Shown here piece after piece: positions 38,800 through 52,700 of a stretch of DNA of 64,000 nt; within the stretch, counting starts at the first letter, position 1, and each line of letters begins with the position of its first letter. Made by a program: the position numbers and the translations under genes. The notes under the pieces are model-generated. The model worked only from the letters and a program-made list of their open reading frames with translations. It had not been told where the DNA came from and searched no databases. The DNA lies in the NCBI RefSeq assembly GCF_947623445.1, contig NC_135247.1:14138501-14202500 (forward strand), written 5' to 3'. Source of the stretch: Clavelina lepadiformis (taxonomy: Eukaryota; Chordata; Ascidiacea; Aplousobranchia; Clavelinidae).

Positions 38800-41700
38800 A
38801 TGGACTGGCTTCTTTGTTGTTTCTGTTCTCAAAAATATTTGCTGCCGAAAGATGGTACACATATAGCTAGTGATGGAGGCATTCCAATTTTACTAGGATG
38901 TGGCCACACATTCTGTAGAAGCTGTGTTGTACAGTTGTCGGAGATGAGATTAAAGATTCTTTGCCCTACTTGTAAATCATACACAATCTGTTCTGATACT
39001 GGGTTTGACGAATTGGTACCTAATGCAAGCATTCTTGGAATGCTTATGATTGGACAAAAACTTACCGAAGAATGCTTCAAAAATTCAGCAAAACCTTTAC
39101 TGTTAAAGAAGGTGGACATTGATGCTTTTAAGCAGAAATGCTCTGAATGTTTGAATTGTGTTGCATGCACGAATTGTTTACAGTGTGGGGTTAGCGTCTG
39201 TGCCAAATGCTTCAAGAGAATACACAAAAACTCAAGGGTATTGCAAATGCATGTTGGCGTACCTATCCATCAGCAAAGTTCAACAGCAAGTACAATTAAA
39301 TGCGAATCTCATCAGTTACCTATAGAATTATTTTGCGTTGATGACAACATCACTCTTTGTCGGGAATGCGTCTTTGATTCTGGTCATGAAATGCATAAGG
39401 TTGAAGCAGCAAATATGCAATTAGTTTTCTCCTCTTTGAATAAGGTATTAAAACTACTCCCTTGATTTTTTAATTAGGTTGTGCTTCTTCAAGAAAAGTG
39501 CCGTGAAGTTGCTCAAGAAATGAATGATGCGACTTCTAAAGTAAAAGTTATAACTTCACTCCTAAAAGAAGAGCTTGGTACGATTGAAAAAGAACTGGAA
39601 GACGTCAAAAAAGAATCTGAACAAAAAAGAAATGAAATCATTCGCTGGTATTTGAATTTAACAGGAAAAATTCAGGTACAAGTTACTTCCATAAGGCCTT
39701 TGAATTTTTCAAGAATTTCAAATAAAACTATAAAAAGCATATAGCTAAGACAATTTAGGTAGTAGAATAAGTGAAATGGACATACGTTGACTTTCAAACG
39801 GTAGTATATACCAGTATAGGTTATTGTGAAAACAATGACTGTAATCAAAATCGATAAATGATCTTTATTGTTGCAATACACCTTGGTTACAACAAAATAT
39901 TATTTTAAGAATAAGTTTCTCTCGTTAATACATGGATTGGAACTGATGACAAAGGCTCATGCCAAGCATCTTTTTAGTTTAAGGGATAGTGCTACGAGCC
40001 TTCTTAATAAAATACAAATCGCTTGTGTGGATGCAAAAATGGTGAGTGTCCTACATACTATATGGCAGTGGTTCTTAACCGGGGTTCGACGAAGCTGTTT
40101 CAGTGGTTCGGCGCGAACCTCCTCTGAAACATTAACACACGGCCTACTGAATGGTATATCAGCGAATATTTTTGGAAAATATGAGAAATTGACATGAGAA
40201 TTATTGTTTCCGAGACAAAGCCTCGAATCTCACTATTGGCCTCCGAAAAACAACAACAGAAGTCTCATTGATACAGTAATGTATTACTATTAAATGTGGT
40301 AGATTTTTGTTTTTGTGAATCAGCGAAAATTTGGGGTTCAACGAAAGCTTGCAGATAAGCGTAAGGGTTCGGCAGGTTAGTAAAGGTTAAGAACCACTGC
40401 TATATGGTAATTTTCAATTATTTCTCTGCTGTAGCAATACTGTTGCAATTCTAATTTTTCATAAAATTTTTATCTAGCTATGGCAAACTTAGTTTTTTTG
40501 TTTCATAAACATATTCTGCAATGTAATGTTGATACCTACTGTATTTGTGAATATTTACTAAAAACGTTATTGCATGAAATAGCTGCAGAATTTAGAAGAT
40601 TGAACTTCATGTATATACAATATAATAGTTTTGGTACCTGTATTTTATGTTATGCAGATAGTGACAAATCCAGTTGACGTTCATTCTTTGGATAAATCCA
40701 TGCGGACTTTGCAATGGCTTACAAAAGCATCAAAACACCCATGCATTATGGAAATTACTCAGATCAACAACGAGAAAACTGACTTTAATTTTTCAAACGA
40801 AAGGTAGTTTTTCATACTTCCATTTTCTTTGTTAACTCATGGACTGAACTGTCGAGTAACTTGACAATTTTCTTAAGTTTCATACTTGTATTGGTAGCTA
40901 GCGAGATCTTTGTTGTTTCAATCAGATGCCAGGGTTCGTTAATTTTCATGTAAAACATTAAATATATTTAAGGAGGATCCTTGGTTGCAAAAAGGTAATA
41001 ATGAATATGCTCATGCTTGATAGCAGAAATCCAACCGATTTTCATGAAAAAAAAAACTTTTGGCAGCCAACGTGTTTATTGAATAAAGAATTTACTCTCA
41101 CATAAAATCTCTTTAGTGCACAGCAACATTATAGGAATGTAGGTGGGCAAAAATGCTTTGCTATGGTTAATTTAGGTATGGTAATTTCTTTTATAAGACC
41201 ATAACCAAAACCAATGTTCCTAGTAATTTCTGCAACAATTGAGTAAAGCATCTGATAGATAGCTCAGTATGATACTTTTGAAAATCAAAAATACTGCAAA
41301 ACACATCCACACTTGTTTAAGCGAAACTGTGGCTCACACAGTGCGTTGGAACTATTTTGCTACAACCACCAAACTAAGCTAAAACATATTTATGTGCCAT
41401 GAAAGTTATTTATCATACCTTTTTGTAAAAGCATTAATTGTTCATACAAGGACTTTTATATTTGATAGATGTGTACAACTACACTAAACATTAGGTCTTT
41501 TGTCCTACACCCTACATAATAACACTTTTCATAGCGAGCAATACATAATAATACTTTATGACAAAAGCATCTGCAAGGGTGAGCAACCTTTTTGCATGCG
41601 CGGGCCAAATGAAGTAATGATATTGCGGAGGTGGGCCGCAACGATGCTCGTGCAGTAACATAAGAATAGGCGAACTTAACTTCAAGTATTTGAACTCGTA

Positions 41701-44700
41701 TTCGTTCAATATGAAACCCATTCTCATATCAGACATATCTAATATTCGACCAGCGGTGTTATGTTGTAGAAGACGCAACGTTCGTGGACATTGACATTGC
41801 TGTTTAAAGAGGTAATCTAAAGTCCAAGATTCCTGAATACTGCGGCGCTTTACATTAACCTTGCTGCGTTTAGCTGTCATATGTACAATTATAAAATAAA
41901 CTACTGTACTTGCTTGTTCAAACTTTAACCTTGGACAAGTTTGATTAGGCTACTAGGAATCAGGCCCAGCCGCACTGTAAACTTCAACACAACTCTATGA
42001 CACAGTTCCAATGCATGCACACGCAAACACACACACGCACACTAACTTTGTCTTTGTACGTAACAATGCTTGTTCATAGTATTAGCTAGTACGTCTGTAT
42101 CAGTGGTTAATTTAAAAACTCTTTTCGTATTTAGTCTGAAACAAAAAACACGTTGGTACATAAAAGGGATATACCGCATAAACTGCATCCAGCCGAGCAG
42201 CAAAAACACCATTTTTTAATGCGGTCACGGGCCGGATACATGGAGCTGTTTGAATGCTGTTACGGGCCGTAGGTTGCCCACCCCTGTTCTAAAGTGTAGT
42301 ATAATTGCTCTGGTAAACTGAACAATAATGTTAAATCACCTTGACTGCAAAAAAATTTTCCATGTTTTGCCAACATGCAGTATTTTTCTTGTATCAGTGT
42401 TTGCCACTTTTGTTTTTTTCTGGTAATTTTCCGGTTTAATTGCACTTGTTTCAATGCAGTAATAGCTTGGAATGGCAAAGTCAAATTTACTTTCCATCTT
42501 TCACTAGATTTGTATTGATTCTCAGTGAAGATGCTGAACTTGACTTGGAAGACTACACCATACTTCACAATAAACATGCATTTAAATATAAGCTTTCTCC
42601 AGCTAGTAAATCCCAGCTTAACAAGGTAGAGGATGGTCTCAGGTCTATTTGCCAGCTGGAAAATTTAGATGAAGATTCCAAACCAAGCAAAAAATGTATT
42701 ACAGAGCCAAAGCCTGCACAGGTTGCAGAGGAAAAGGTAGAAGATAAGGAATCTGTGAGTAAGAACATTATTGTTTTGAATTGTAGTTTGTTTTTTTGCT
42801 GTGTTTAAAACAGGAATCATTCAACATTTTGGAATTGCAATTTGTAAAACCAAAAGAATGAGTACTAGCAGGCTACGCCTATAGAATGAAACACTAGATT
42901 TTAAACAACAAAGGATTACGGCTTACCCCTTTCACTGTCCACTACATAAGAGTGGTTAAAAGACCACTGGGAGTTTAAAAAATCGAGTCAGTTTGATACA
43001 TACTTTACCAATTAGTATTAATCACTGCGCAGTTAAAACTACAATGAAAAAAATACTTTATCTGCAGTCAAAACAGGTGATGTAACAAGCTAAATCGTGA
43101 CGTAGCACGCAAGTACATGCAAACCTTTTACACTAACATGAATCAAAATTTTACCAAAAAGTTTCGAATACTTTGACCATTGCACCTGACAAAAATTGAT
43201 TTATCGTTGACTGCATTGTAATGTAAACTCAATTACAATATAACATCGTAAATTGCATATTTTCTTTTTAAGGGCTGCAAGTTAAATTTTTATGTGTTAT
43301 TGGCAGAGTTGTTTTATACTTGCATTGCAGCAAATTTTCATATATATCTCATAATACTTTAGGAAGAAGCTGATAGTGCAGAAGTGAGCTCATCGGACTC
43401 TGAAACAAGCATGAAATTAAGGCTCATACAAGTGCCTCCAGCTCGTAACCAAGAACTAGTGTTTGTAACAATGGTGACAAGTCCAGATGATTTTTACGTA
43501 CAACGGAATTGTGATCGTAATCAAGCAAGCAATATTGAGAAACCCCTAAAAGTAAAAAAGTTTTGTTTAGATTTAGTTTTCACAATCGACACCATCAAGT
43601 TGTTGCAACATTTACAGTGTTCACTTGATATGGTGGTTTAACAAATGCAAAGTTGTTTGCACTGATATAATGGTTGGGGATATTATCATCATTTCACATA
43701 AGTTTGAAACCACTTGGTCTGTTTGAAGGCTTTTAACTTTCGCCCCCCAAAGGAAGATGAGTTGATATCATACATTCATGTCGATGATCTGTGTGCGGCA
43801 CGTTATTCACTCAACAACAAATGGTATCGTGCCAGGGTTGTCAAAGTGCTTGGTTCATCTAGAGAACATGATGATGAACTTGACTGTGGTGTTGCTGATC
43901 ACAAAGATTATGTTGAAATAAAGTTCATTGATTATGGAAACTATGCCAAGGCTAAGGTGATGTCCTAATTTCAGAAATCATACTCTCATATTTCTCTTAA
44001 ACATCAAATGCTTTTTTGAATTATTTATTTATGATTAACTGCACTTCACCACAATGGTTTTAAGCCAGGTAGCATACCCTAAAGAAGATGGTTATTTTAT
44101 GTAGTTAGCATAGTAAAGAATTTGATAACAAGATATGAAATATATAATATGAATAAATTGCTAACTTTATTCCCCGTTGTTACAAATTATAGTTATCTTT
44201 ACAAGTCATGCATCATAATGTAAAACACTCGTAAGCTGTAATCATTGTGCCTTAGGTTTCGTGTTTACGCCATCTACCAACGGAATTTCGAAGGATTCCC
44301 GCTCTTGCTATTCCTTGCTCGCTTGTCGGAGTTACAGCTTCTGATATTGATGTGGGGTGGTCAAAAGAATCTGTCGTGGCGTTCACAAAAATGATAGAAA
44401 ATCGTCCAGTGTTAATGACCACTCTTTCACGCCAAGGTGGACGTCGTTTCGTGGACCTGCACAAACCAGGACCAGATGAAATCGATGACGACGTGCCTGT
44501 ATCGGTGCGAGATGCCTTGCTTTTCTTGAATTTTGCCAAGTTAGTATATTTGATATAAATGATAAGAAATATTAAATCTTACAAGATACAGTAATTATTT
44601 GTATTAAGCACAATTATTTGATATGATTATGCTTTTAATCCATTTCTAATACAACAACGTGTTTGTTTCCTTGCAGGTTTAGTAGTTCAAAGATTTCATC

Positions 44701-47700
44701 ACTTGAGGTCCAGATGCCAAGCTTTGAGATAGAAAAGCCACGTGATTATTTTCAACCAACCTCTATTCCTACAAGATCTTTCGAATCAGTCATGTTGTGT
44801 CACTTTGAGTCCATAGACAAGTACATAAATATATAATTATTTGTGTAAATATCGAACGTACCTAAGAGGCATTATTCTTTTCATACTATTCAACTATATT
44901 TATGATTGTGGTAACCAAATATATCTGTTTTTGTTTGTAGCTTTTATGTTCATCAGCTTAACAGCAATGCCGTTTACCTTGACAAGATGTCAAAAGATAT
45001 CCAAAAGTTTGTGCAGACAAAGTGCAAATCTAGCCTTAATCCAGCTTCACCATTTGCTATCCTAAAGCCACGATTAGGCATGCCTTGTCTTGCCAAATAC
45101 AACTGCACTAAGACGTGGTATCGGGCAAAGATAATGGAAGTATTTCAATCAGAGAAGAAAGTGCGGCTTCGCATAAAGTTTTTTGTTAAAAAGTGTTTTG
45201 ATTGTATTGTGATGTTTTTCGAAATCCATAAATCACATACATTGTTACCTAGGTACTTTCTTAAACCATACATATAACTAGAGTATTCATGTGCCTTAGT
45301 CCAATATTAAGCTCGGTATTTTATTTTTTATACACACAGTATTTTATATTTTCTTATACTGGTACTCTCAAAAGCAAATTACATTGTTAAGGTGACTGTT
45401 CTGTATGTCGATTATGGAAATCAGTCTATAATCGACATTGGTGATGCCATGAAGATTCCTGATGAATTCATGAAGCTGCCCTACCAGGTTATTTCATTTT
45501 CTCCATTACCATGGTGCTGAGTTCACCTTCTAAAATAGCACTGAGCACGAATATTTGACAATAAACATAGCTCAAACAGTGATATATAACTAGGAAAAAG
45601 TTTTAGCGTGACTTTGTGCAAATAACGTGCATATCATTGTTCTGCTTCAAAAGGTGCCTGTAACCAAGACAAGTTTATTGCAAGTGCCCAAAATTTTACA
45701 GTTTCTGTTGTTCTTGTTGTTTTGCAGGCTGTTCCATGTATGTTATCAGACATACATCCTGTAGATGCAGATGCTACATGGACTGATGAAATCTTGGATC
45801 GTTTTTTTGAGCTTGTCGGTGATAAGATGCTGACCATGTACATCAGGTATGTTATGGACACTGTACTCTGCAGTATGTTATGTACACCGTCTTTAGATCC
45901 AAACTTTTCATGTATAGATTGTAAATTAGAGATCCTGGTAAACCAGGCTAATTGCCATTATTGGCAATCTTGTTTATTGGGTTTAATTTGAGTAATGAAA
46001 AAGCCATAAACTCAATTCTTAAATATGTTTACATCTGCCTGCATCTAATAACTGAGGAATGAAGAGTGCAAATATCAGAATAATGCTTACAAACTAAACT
46101 GTAATTTGATTCAACAAAGCTTTCCATAATGGTTTTGACACCTCGTTTTGAATACTCCTGCTGTCATTATCGAGGTTATATATCACAGACATGTTACTAA
46201 TGGAATTTATGGTGTTGAGCTTTTTGAAATCGTGGATGGAGAGAAAAATGACAACATATTGTCTGTCAATGAGAGATTGGTGCATGAGGGCTTTGCCAAG
46301 GGCTTAACAGTACACAAAGTGATGAGTCCTGTGGAGAACAAAGAAACAGCAATTTTCAAAAAGCGAGATCAGATGGGTATGATTTATTAACTTTTTAAAT
46401 ATCCTTGTGCTATTTATGCCCCATGCTAATTCGAGTAAAATTTGAAAAGATGCAATTGTTATATTCTAGCCCAGTGTGGTACATCGAAAGATGTCATATT
46501 TCTAAAGCATATCATATAAAGAAGTGCTGTACAGTTTGTAATGGTTGAATATGTCAGTTAAATGTTTTTATTGATCCTGCAATATGACCGTGATTGCCAT
46601 CTACTCATATTTTAAAATAGGTGGTAATGATAGTTTGGTTCACCAGCCAAGCAACGACAAGGGAATTAGTCATTTAACGTTAGATTACAAATCGGTGTCG
46701 TCCACTTCACCAAATCCTAGTGAAATGAGCAGTTCATCACAATCCGAAGATACCTCATTGGTCATGGTGGTGTTTGCCCAATCTCCTGCCTCATTTTACG
46801 TACAAACCAAAGAGCAGTGGAACAACAGCAATGTTCTTGCCAGAAGTTTACATAAAAAATTTAAAAAAAGTGCTTTTAAGGTTTGGTTTATGCATTGGAA
46901 TATTTATTAAGTTTGTAATCTTTTAACTAGCCCAGAGTAATTTCCTTACAAGTAGCAAAAAAAAACAGAACAATTCTGCCTTACTTGTCTGTTTGATTAA
47001 AAAGGAATCTCACATTATTGTTGCAAGTAGCCAGTAAAGGCCATTATAGTTACATTTTGTCATATTTGTTATGATCCTAATATTTTTTAAAGCAGTAGTA
47101 TAATCGTTATGGTTCTTGCTGGAATACTCTGTGATTCCTCAACTGACGTATATATAATTATATATTGCATGTGCTATGTATGTTTCAATCTAATCTATTT
47201 GATAAACTAACCTAAAGGAATCTAGTGATAATACCTGGAATGCTGGTGATGTGTGTGCCATTTACTCTAAGACAGAAAAACGTTGGTGCAGAGCCAGAAT
47301 TATTGAAATTCAGGTCAGTACAAAGTGCTAAAATGTACTTCAGATTACAGATGTGCTTAAATGTACTTCAGATTACAGATGTGCTAAAATGTACTTCAGA
47401 TTACAGATAGACGCTAATGCAGCTTATTGTTTCAGAATGAAGGTCGTTGCAACATTCAGTTGATAGATTTTGGAGTTATTGAAATTGTTTCTATTATTGC
47501 ACTTCAAAAGTTGCCGTCTGAATTCCAAAATATGCCTGAGTACACAACATCATGCTTTCTATGTGATGTGCAGCCCGCAGGTGGTTCCAAGTGGACTTTA
47601 ACAGCTCAAGAGATGTTCGCTGTAGGTCATTGCAAGAGCTAGTTCACGTACAAACTTGTTTCTAAATTCTTTTCTTTTGCTATCATACCCGCATGAATAA

Positions 47701-48351
47701 TTTTAAACGCCCGTTACAGGACATCGTAAGAAAACGGGAGTGTAAGTTACTCAACCAAGCAAGTAATTGTGATGAAGTTGGCGCTCTGCCAGTCAAGCTC
47801 TTCATCCCTTGCAGCGCCCAAGAAGATGTTGATGTGAGCAGGGAGCTCATTTTAAGAGGAGTTGCTCTTCCTCTTTTCAACCTCAACAGTCTTAAGGAGA
47901 CCATGTAAGTATTTTTTAACTTCCACATCTTACAATTTTTGTTATTGTAATAATAAAAGCCAGCACAAATATAACGAGAGTGCTGAGTACTTGATGATTG
48001 CCGTGTTATTGAGTCTTTGAAATTGGAGGTTGAAATGTTTGCCACGGATTTTTTAAATTTGAGTATAATTATAACTTACATCTGCTTTCAATTCTGTGCA
48101 GGCTAGACAGTGACCCCACCAGCAAAGTTCAGCTTCTCTTTCAAAAATCGGAAGCTGCTTATCAAAAAGAGGAAAATCTACATTTGACTTCTTCCAAAAG
48201 CGGGTGGGCTTCATCACAAGCATCTTGCAGTGAATTGAAGAATTCCATTGAAGATTATCCAAATTTGGGCTACGTCAAAAACACGACACCCGTAGATGTA
48301 GATGACGATGTATTCTGCAGTGGCGCTATGTGTGATAGTGAAGCTTATTAG
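38800..48351 (+). CDS. RNF17: RNF17/Qin-type RING, B-box and Tudor protein (about 18 exons, about 1,320 aa)
   Basis: Family members act in germline piRNA granules. Exons: 38800-39444, 39478-39675, 39910-40041, 40658-40803, 42460-42754, 43363-43551, 43729-43956, 44256-44539, 44677-44820, 44941-45160, 45392-45487, 45728-45937 (or 45846), 46175-46376, 46621-46880, 47218-47313, 47436-47621, 47720-47904, 48102-48351. The RING uses C6, C9, C34, H36, C39, C42, C55 and C58; B-box 2 uses C168, H171, C179, D182, C187, C190, H196 and H199; a coiled coil follows. Three extended Tudor regions contain KWYRARVVKV...IKFIDYGNYA, TWYRAKIMEV...VLYVDYGNQS and RWCRARIIEI...IQLIDFGVIE. The block VDLHKPGPDEIDDDVPVSVR followed by DALLFLNFAKF closely matches vertebrate RNF17. 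It ends after three Tudor regions where human RNF17 (1,623 aa) continues. The exon 12/13 junction is uncertain. Confidence 0.9.
40066..40399. mobile_element. Non-autonomous hAT element, 334 bp, 8-bp TSD (RNF17 intron 3)
   Basis: Terminal inverted repeats cagtggttcttaaccgggg and ggttaagaaccactg are flanked by an exact 8-bp duplication ctatatgg at 40058-40065 and 40400-40407. The insertion begins 24 nt after an exon donor. Confidence 0.93.
41574..42286 (-). mobile_element. hAT element with transposase N-terminal remnant (RNF17 intron 4)
   Basis: The ends caagggtgagcaacct and, inward from the right, caggggtgggcaacct match at 14 of 16 positions. On the minus strand a frame starting at 41880 reads MTAKRSKVNVKRRSIQESWT then LDYLF, resembling the N-terminus of hAT transposases of the GTF2IRD2/SCAND3 kind. 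The rest is lost. The flanking octamers agcatctg and ttctaaag do not match, so the target duplication has decayed or the ends are misplaced. Confidence 0.7.
47325..47408. repeat. 28-bp tandem repeat, three copies
   Basis: The unit gtgctaaaatgtacttcaga plus ttacagat is repeated three times with one base change, in the short RNF17 intron between 47313 and 47436, just before the acceptor. Each unit carries cag-type acceptor look-alikes. Confidence 0.92.
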
Positions 48352-48610
48352 TTGTTTTTTAGCATTTGATTTTGCAGTTAATGAATGACAGCTAAAACCT
48401 AGTGTGACTAGGTATGTTTTCAGCATTTTTGTATAGAATTTGATTTGTGCTGCTTGAAGGTTCGGTTGTAATCATGTATAATTTCTGTCTTCCAGCACCA
48501 GTTAACCTGAAATTTCGTTTTTAAGCGGCGGTGCAATTTTCGTTTTTCTTAGATTTCATTTTCCTTTCGCATTCTTTGCATTTCGAATGTTCCTTTTCTT
48601 TGTTTCAGAC

Positions 48611-48616
48611 AATAAA
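48611..48616 (+). terminator. Poly(A) signal of RNF17-like gene
   Basis: AATAAA 260 nt after the stop codon. Confidence 0.55.
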
Positions 48617-48619
48617 ATG

Positions 48620-49753
48620 TTCATATTAATCTTGTGAGGTACCCTCAGAACGAATAGTAATTTTCCAAGCTATTCCCAAGTGTAACAAATCAGTGATATT
48701 CTTAATTTCAAGTTAGTCAAGAACATATTGTTTTTGATCGTGTAATTTCGCTTTCAGTGCTCACGTGTGTAAGTCGTCCATGGCCGATCGCACTAAAACT
48801 CGATTCTTGGCATTTGTCGCTAAATAGTCTAAGTGGTTTCGAGTCTTGACCACTTCAAGGCCTTAAGTGGAGTCAATAACAAAGCAAATTCCTTTTAATA
48901 AGCTAACTAGCTAAGCTATTTAAATCGTCAGAAGTAGGCCGTCGTTATAGAGTAACAACGAGCAATACGTTCAATGTACACATAACCGGCATAGATATTT
49001 CGATAATAACTTGGTCAAGGTTGATATACCGTTGGAATTAATTCCTATATCACAGGCTAAAGTTTATTTGAACCAGACAATCACTGCCGCCGTGTATCAA
49101 ACCTAAAATATTGTGCCGGTTTAAGGGACTTTGTTGAGTGGTGTTCATAGGTTGCAACTGAAGTTATATTGCGTTCGAACCAAGGAAAAGTTTGCGAACA
49201 GAAGATTGCTTTGCTGCCTTGGTAGTGTAAAGAGCAGTTAGTTAGTTGGTAATTAAAATTAAGAACCATTTTTACGCATAGGCAGAATACTGTAGAAAAC
49301 ATTTCAGAAAATGCGGCTGCACAAAAAATAAGGTTAGCTGGCAGTACATGAACGAAACAAAATCCGAAACTTTCAGTTGTCAAATTCTTAATCTATTTAT
49401 TGCTAGGATTCCTCGTACAGAATTTCATTTCCATCGACAATACTTCTTTGTCATAACAAGAAACAGGTGAAAGAAACCTTTTGTTGGCCGTTATGTAAAC
49501 AGTAAAAAACCGGGCAACTCGCTTTTGTTTGATGAGTAGGAGGCCTATCCCATTTCCAAAACCCTCACAACACAGCTCGCAATGAAAACAGATCGTTCAT
49601 ATTTACCCTTACGAGTGAAAGTTGGGTGTTTAATTAAGGGAGAGGTTGCGGTTTGAGAGTTTCCGACTGTATACATAACTTAAACTACGTCGCACCAGGT
49701 TATATCAAGTTGCATTTTGAATCTTGCCAAAATTTTGACAAAATAGGCTGCAG
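48620..49753. other. Intergenic gap
   Basis: No gene, repeat or RNA is recognised between the RNF17-like gene and the next gene. Confidence 0.5.
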
Positions 49754-49755
49754 AC

Positions 49756-52700
49756 ATGGCTATGGCACATCCTCTTCCCGGCCTGGGAAAGCGACGGCTA
49801 CCAGAACCAAGAATAAAGTTCGGAAGGATCGCTTCAGCACCGCCCGATATCATTAGACTACGTCAGATTCTACGTCCACTGAATGCAGAAGAAGTCATGG
49901 AGATAAAGGTACCGTGAAATTGAAAGTATGCAAATGTCAATACCATATTTGGTTAGTGTTATGCTGTTGATCGATCGTATTTTCCCTTGGTGATCATACA
50001 ATCCGCAAAAGCTGAAAAATGCGTAATAGGTTGGGTATGCGACTGATGTGAGGAATTTTAGTGTCCAGCGAAAATTAACTTATTAGGGTTACGAGATTGG
50101 AAAGATAAGCTAACGGTCATGTCATTGTTAAGTGTAGCTTAATACAATTATGTTTTCCCTGACAGCGTGGAGGAAAATGTGTAACTATTGCCACCAAGTC
50201 ACATAACATCGAATAGTATATGGCCTCTTTATCGCCAGCACTTAAAATATCTGGGATTCAGGGCATTATCATTATATATTATGACACGTACAAATTAAAA
50301 ATATAAAATGATTAGTAGGTTAAAGTATAATATGATTTAATTCATGCTTTATCAAATGATAATACAACTTTTTGCCAGAGCTTTAACTGTAACAGTTCGA
50401 AATTGAAGCATTAAAATGCAAATGTATACATATTATTGATAAACCTTACAAAATACGTCATAGAAAGTTTTAAGTCTCTTTACTTATGTTCAAAATTTTT
50501 GTAACGTTTCGGGGTTTTGGTTAGCTAGAAACACAGCAAAACTTTTAATTTGATTTTGTTTTAGAAAAATGCTAAGCAAGCGTGGAAGAGTGATCTAGAT
50601 AAACATGAAATGGCCCCAACGACTTATGACTCTTATCACATCCTAAAACAGCTTGATGAACCTACAAGTGAATACTGCCGACCATCATCACGAAATAGAA
50701 AAAATAAACCACATCCTCCCAAGTAAGGAAATATTTTCTTCTAACAAAGTGATAATTTAATTTCAAAGGTTAAAACCAGAAATAGGTCATGTGTACAAGT
50801 TTGTGACATGAGTGTTATAACTAAATTTAAAGTTTCATTAACATTGAAAAAGAAAACTTCTTCAAACTTTGATGTTTGGCTTCTTAACTTTTGTTTTGAT
50901 TTTTTCGTACTTTTGACAGCATTTTTCTTGTAACAAGACTGAAACAACTGCCAGGTTACTACAATCCTGCAGAAGCAGAGAAGCGAGGTATATAGGCCTA
51001 CATTATGATTTAGCCAATTTATTGTTTTAAAGTAAACAGTCATAGTAGACTAATGCATGTTGAAATTAAAAACAGAAAACAAACTAATTAATTGATTAAT
51101 TTTATGGAATTGTCAAAAAAAATATTATAGATGAGTACACGATTGTTTCTAAAAGATTTAGCGCAAAATCTGCAAACATTTTATTCTCTAAATAAATAAC
51201 CCATTTTTGCCGTAATAGCCAAATCCGCCAAGCATAATGACAAAAAGTACAAAAGTCCCTACCTTAATCCCAAGTTAATGCTCTAGTAATCTTAACTCCG
51301 TTATAAGAATCAAAACTGAAAAGTTTTGGCAAAGACTTCAATTTTAGTAGCAGCGTTTGTTTGTAACCATCCCAACATTGCTGTAATGACTAAGATTGAA
51401 CAGAAATGTGAACCTAAATTTTAATTTAACTATACCTAAGGCAGTACAAGGTTTAAATTTGTTTTAAGTTTTTAGTTATTTAAAAGGATAAACAATGTGT
51501 TGCAGCTAATAAATGCTTATTTTCTGAAAAATTTATGGTAGACTTGCAGAAATTTTACATTGTCAATATCAGTATCAGAACTTTTTGATAACATTGACGT
51601 TTTTCGGTAATCGGTATAGTGTAGCCTACTTTCATTCAAAAAGTATTTCTGAAATATAACTTTCATTAGAAGGGGCACTAACCAAGAAAGGAGGTTTCTG
51701 GCAGCTCACGATTTGTAATTCTTTTTTTTTTCAGGACCTTGCTGGTGGTTTTTCTCAGTTTGTTCCATTTTTATTTCATAAAAACAGACTAAAAATTCCG
51801 AAAATTTTGACTCTTTTGACGTTTAACACTTAAGCAAACTTACCATCAGAGAAGATACTATCGTGACGTATTAATGTATATACTATTGTTGTTTAATTTA
51901 TGCTGGTTTCCTGCTAGTTAAACATGGCAAACTTTTACTTATAGTTGTATGCTTGAACCAGCCTATAATTAATTACCCATCCTTGTTTTTCAAAGAATAT
52001 TTTTTCTGAAACCGAGGCACTAGAAAGTTTCAGTAGCCTACAGATTTAAACATATTAGAATTTTTCAAATCAGAAAGCAAATTTGGAAAAATCACACAAG
52101 AAATTATTAATCTGGAAGTATTTAAACAGGAAATCAACAAACTGCATAAACTTTGACTAGAATTCATAAAACCAGATAATTTCAAACAAGAAAATAAAGA
52201 AGTCAGCTTATGCCAGAACAAAAATTTATCCTGAGGAATGCTCTAAACATCAAGTTATAAAAATTAAATATTTTTATACAAGATCAAAACCTGCATTAAT
52301 TCCTACAAGAATTTTTCAAACAAGAAAATAAAGATGTCAGATTATGCCAAAACAGCAATTAATCCTGATGACTACCCGAAACAGGAAACAAATAAATAGG
52401 GTAATTTTAGACAAGAAAACATAAGACACTGTAAAATATCAGTACAGTTTTGACCCAAATGGATAATTTCAAACAAGAAGATGTTCAAAATCTTCCAGTT
52501 TTGCATATTTTTGTTTTGAATTATCCAGTTTGAAAAAATTTCGTTGGAAATAACGCAGTTAATTTTTTATGTCCAGTTTGTATTTTTCCGTTTTACTAAT
52601 TTCTTGTGTGACTGTTGCAATTTTTTATTATTCTTTTTGAAAAATATCAATTTTTTTGTATACTAAAATTTTATAGCGCCCCATTTTTTGTACGAAATCA

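Noticed and set aside
41566..42294. 8-bp target duplication for the hAT element at 41574
   Set aside because: The flanking octamers agcatctg and ttctaaag do not match, so no duplication is claimed.
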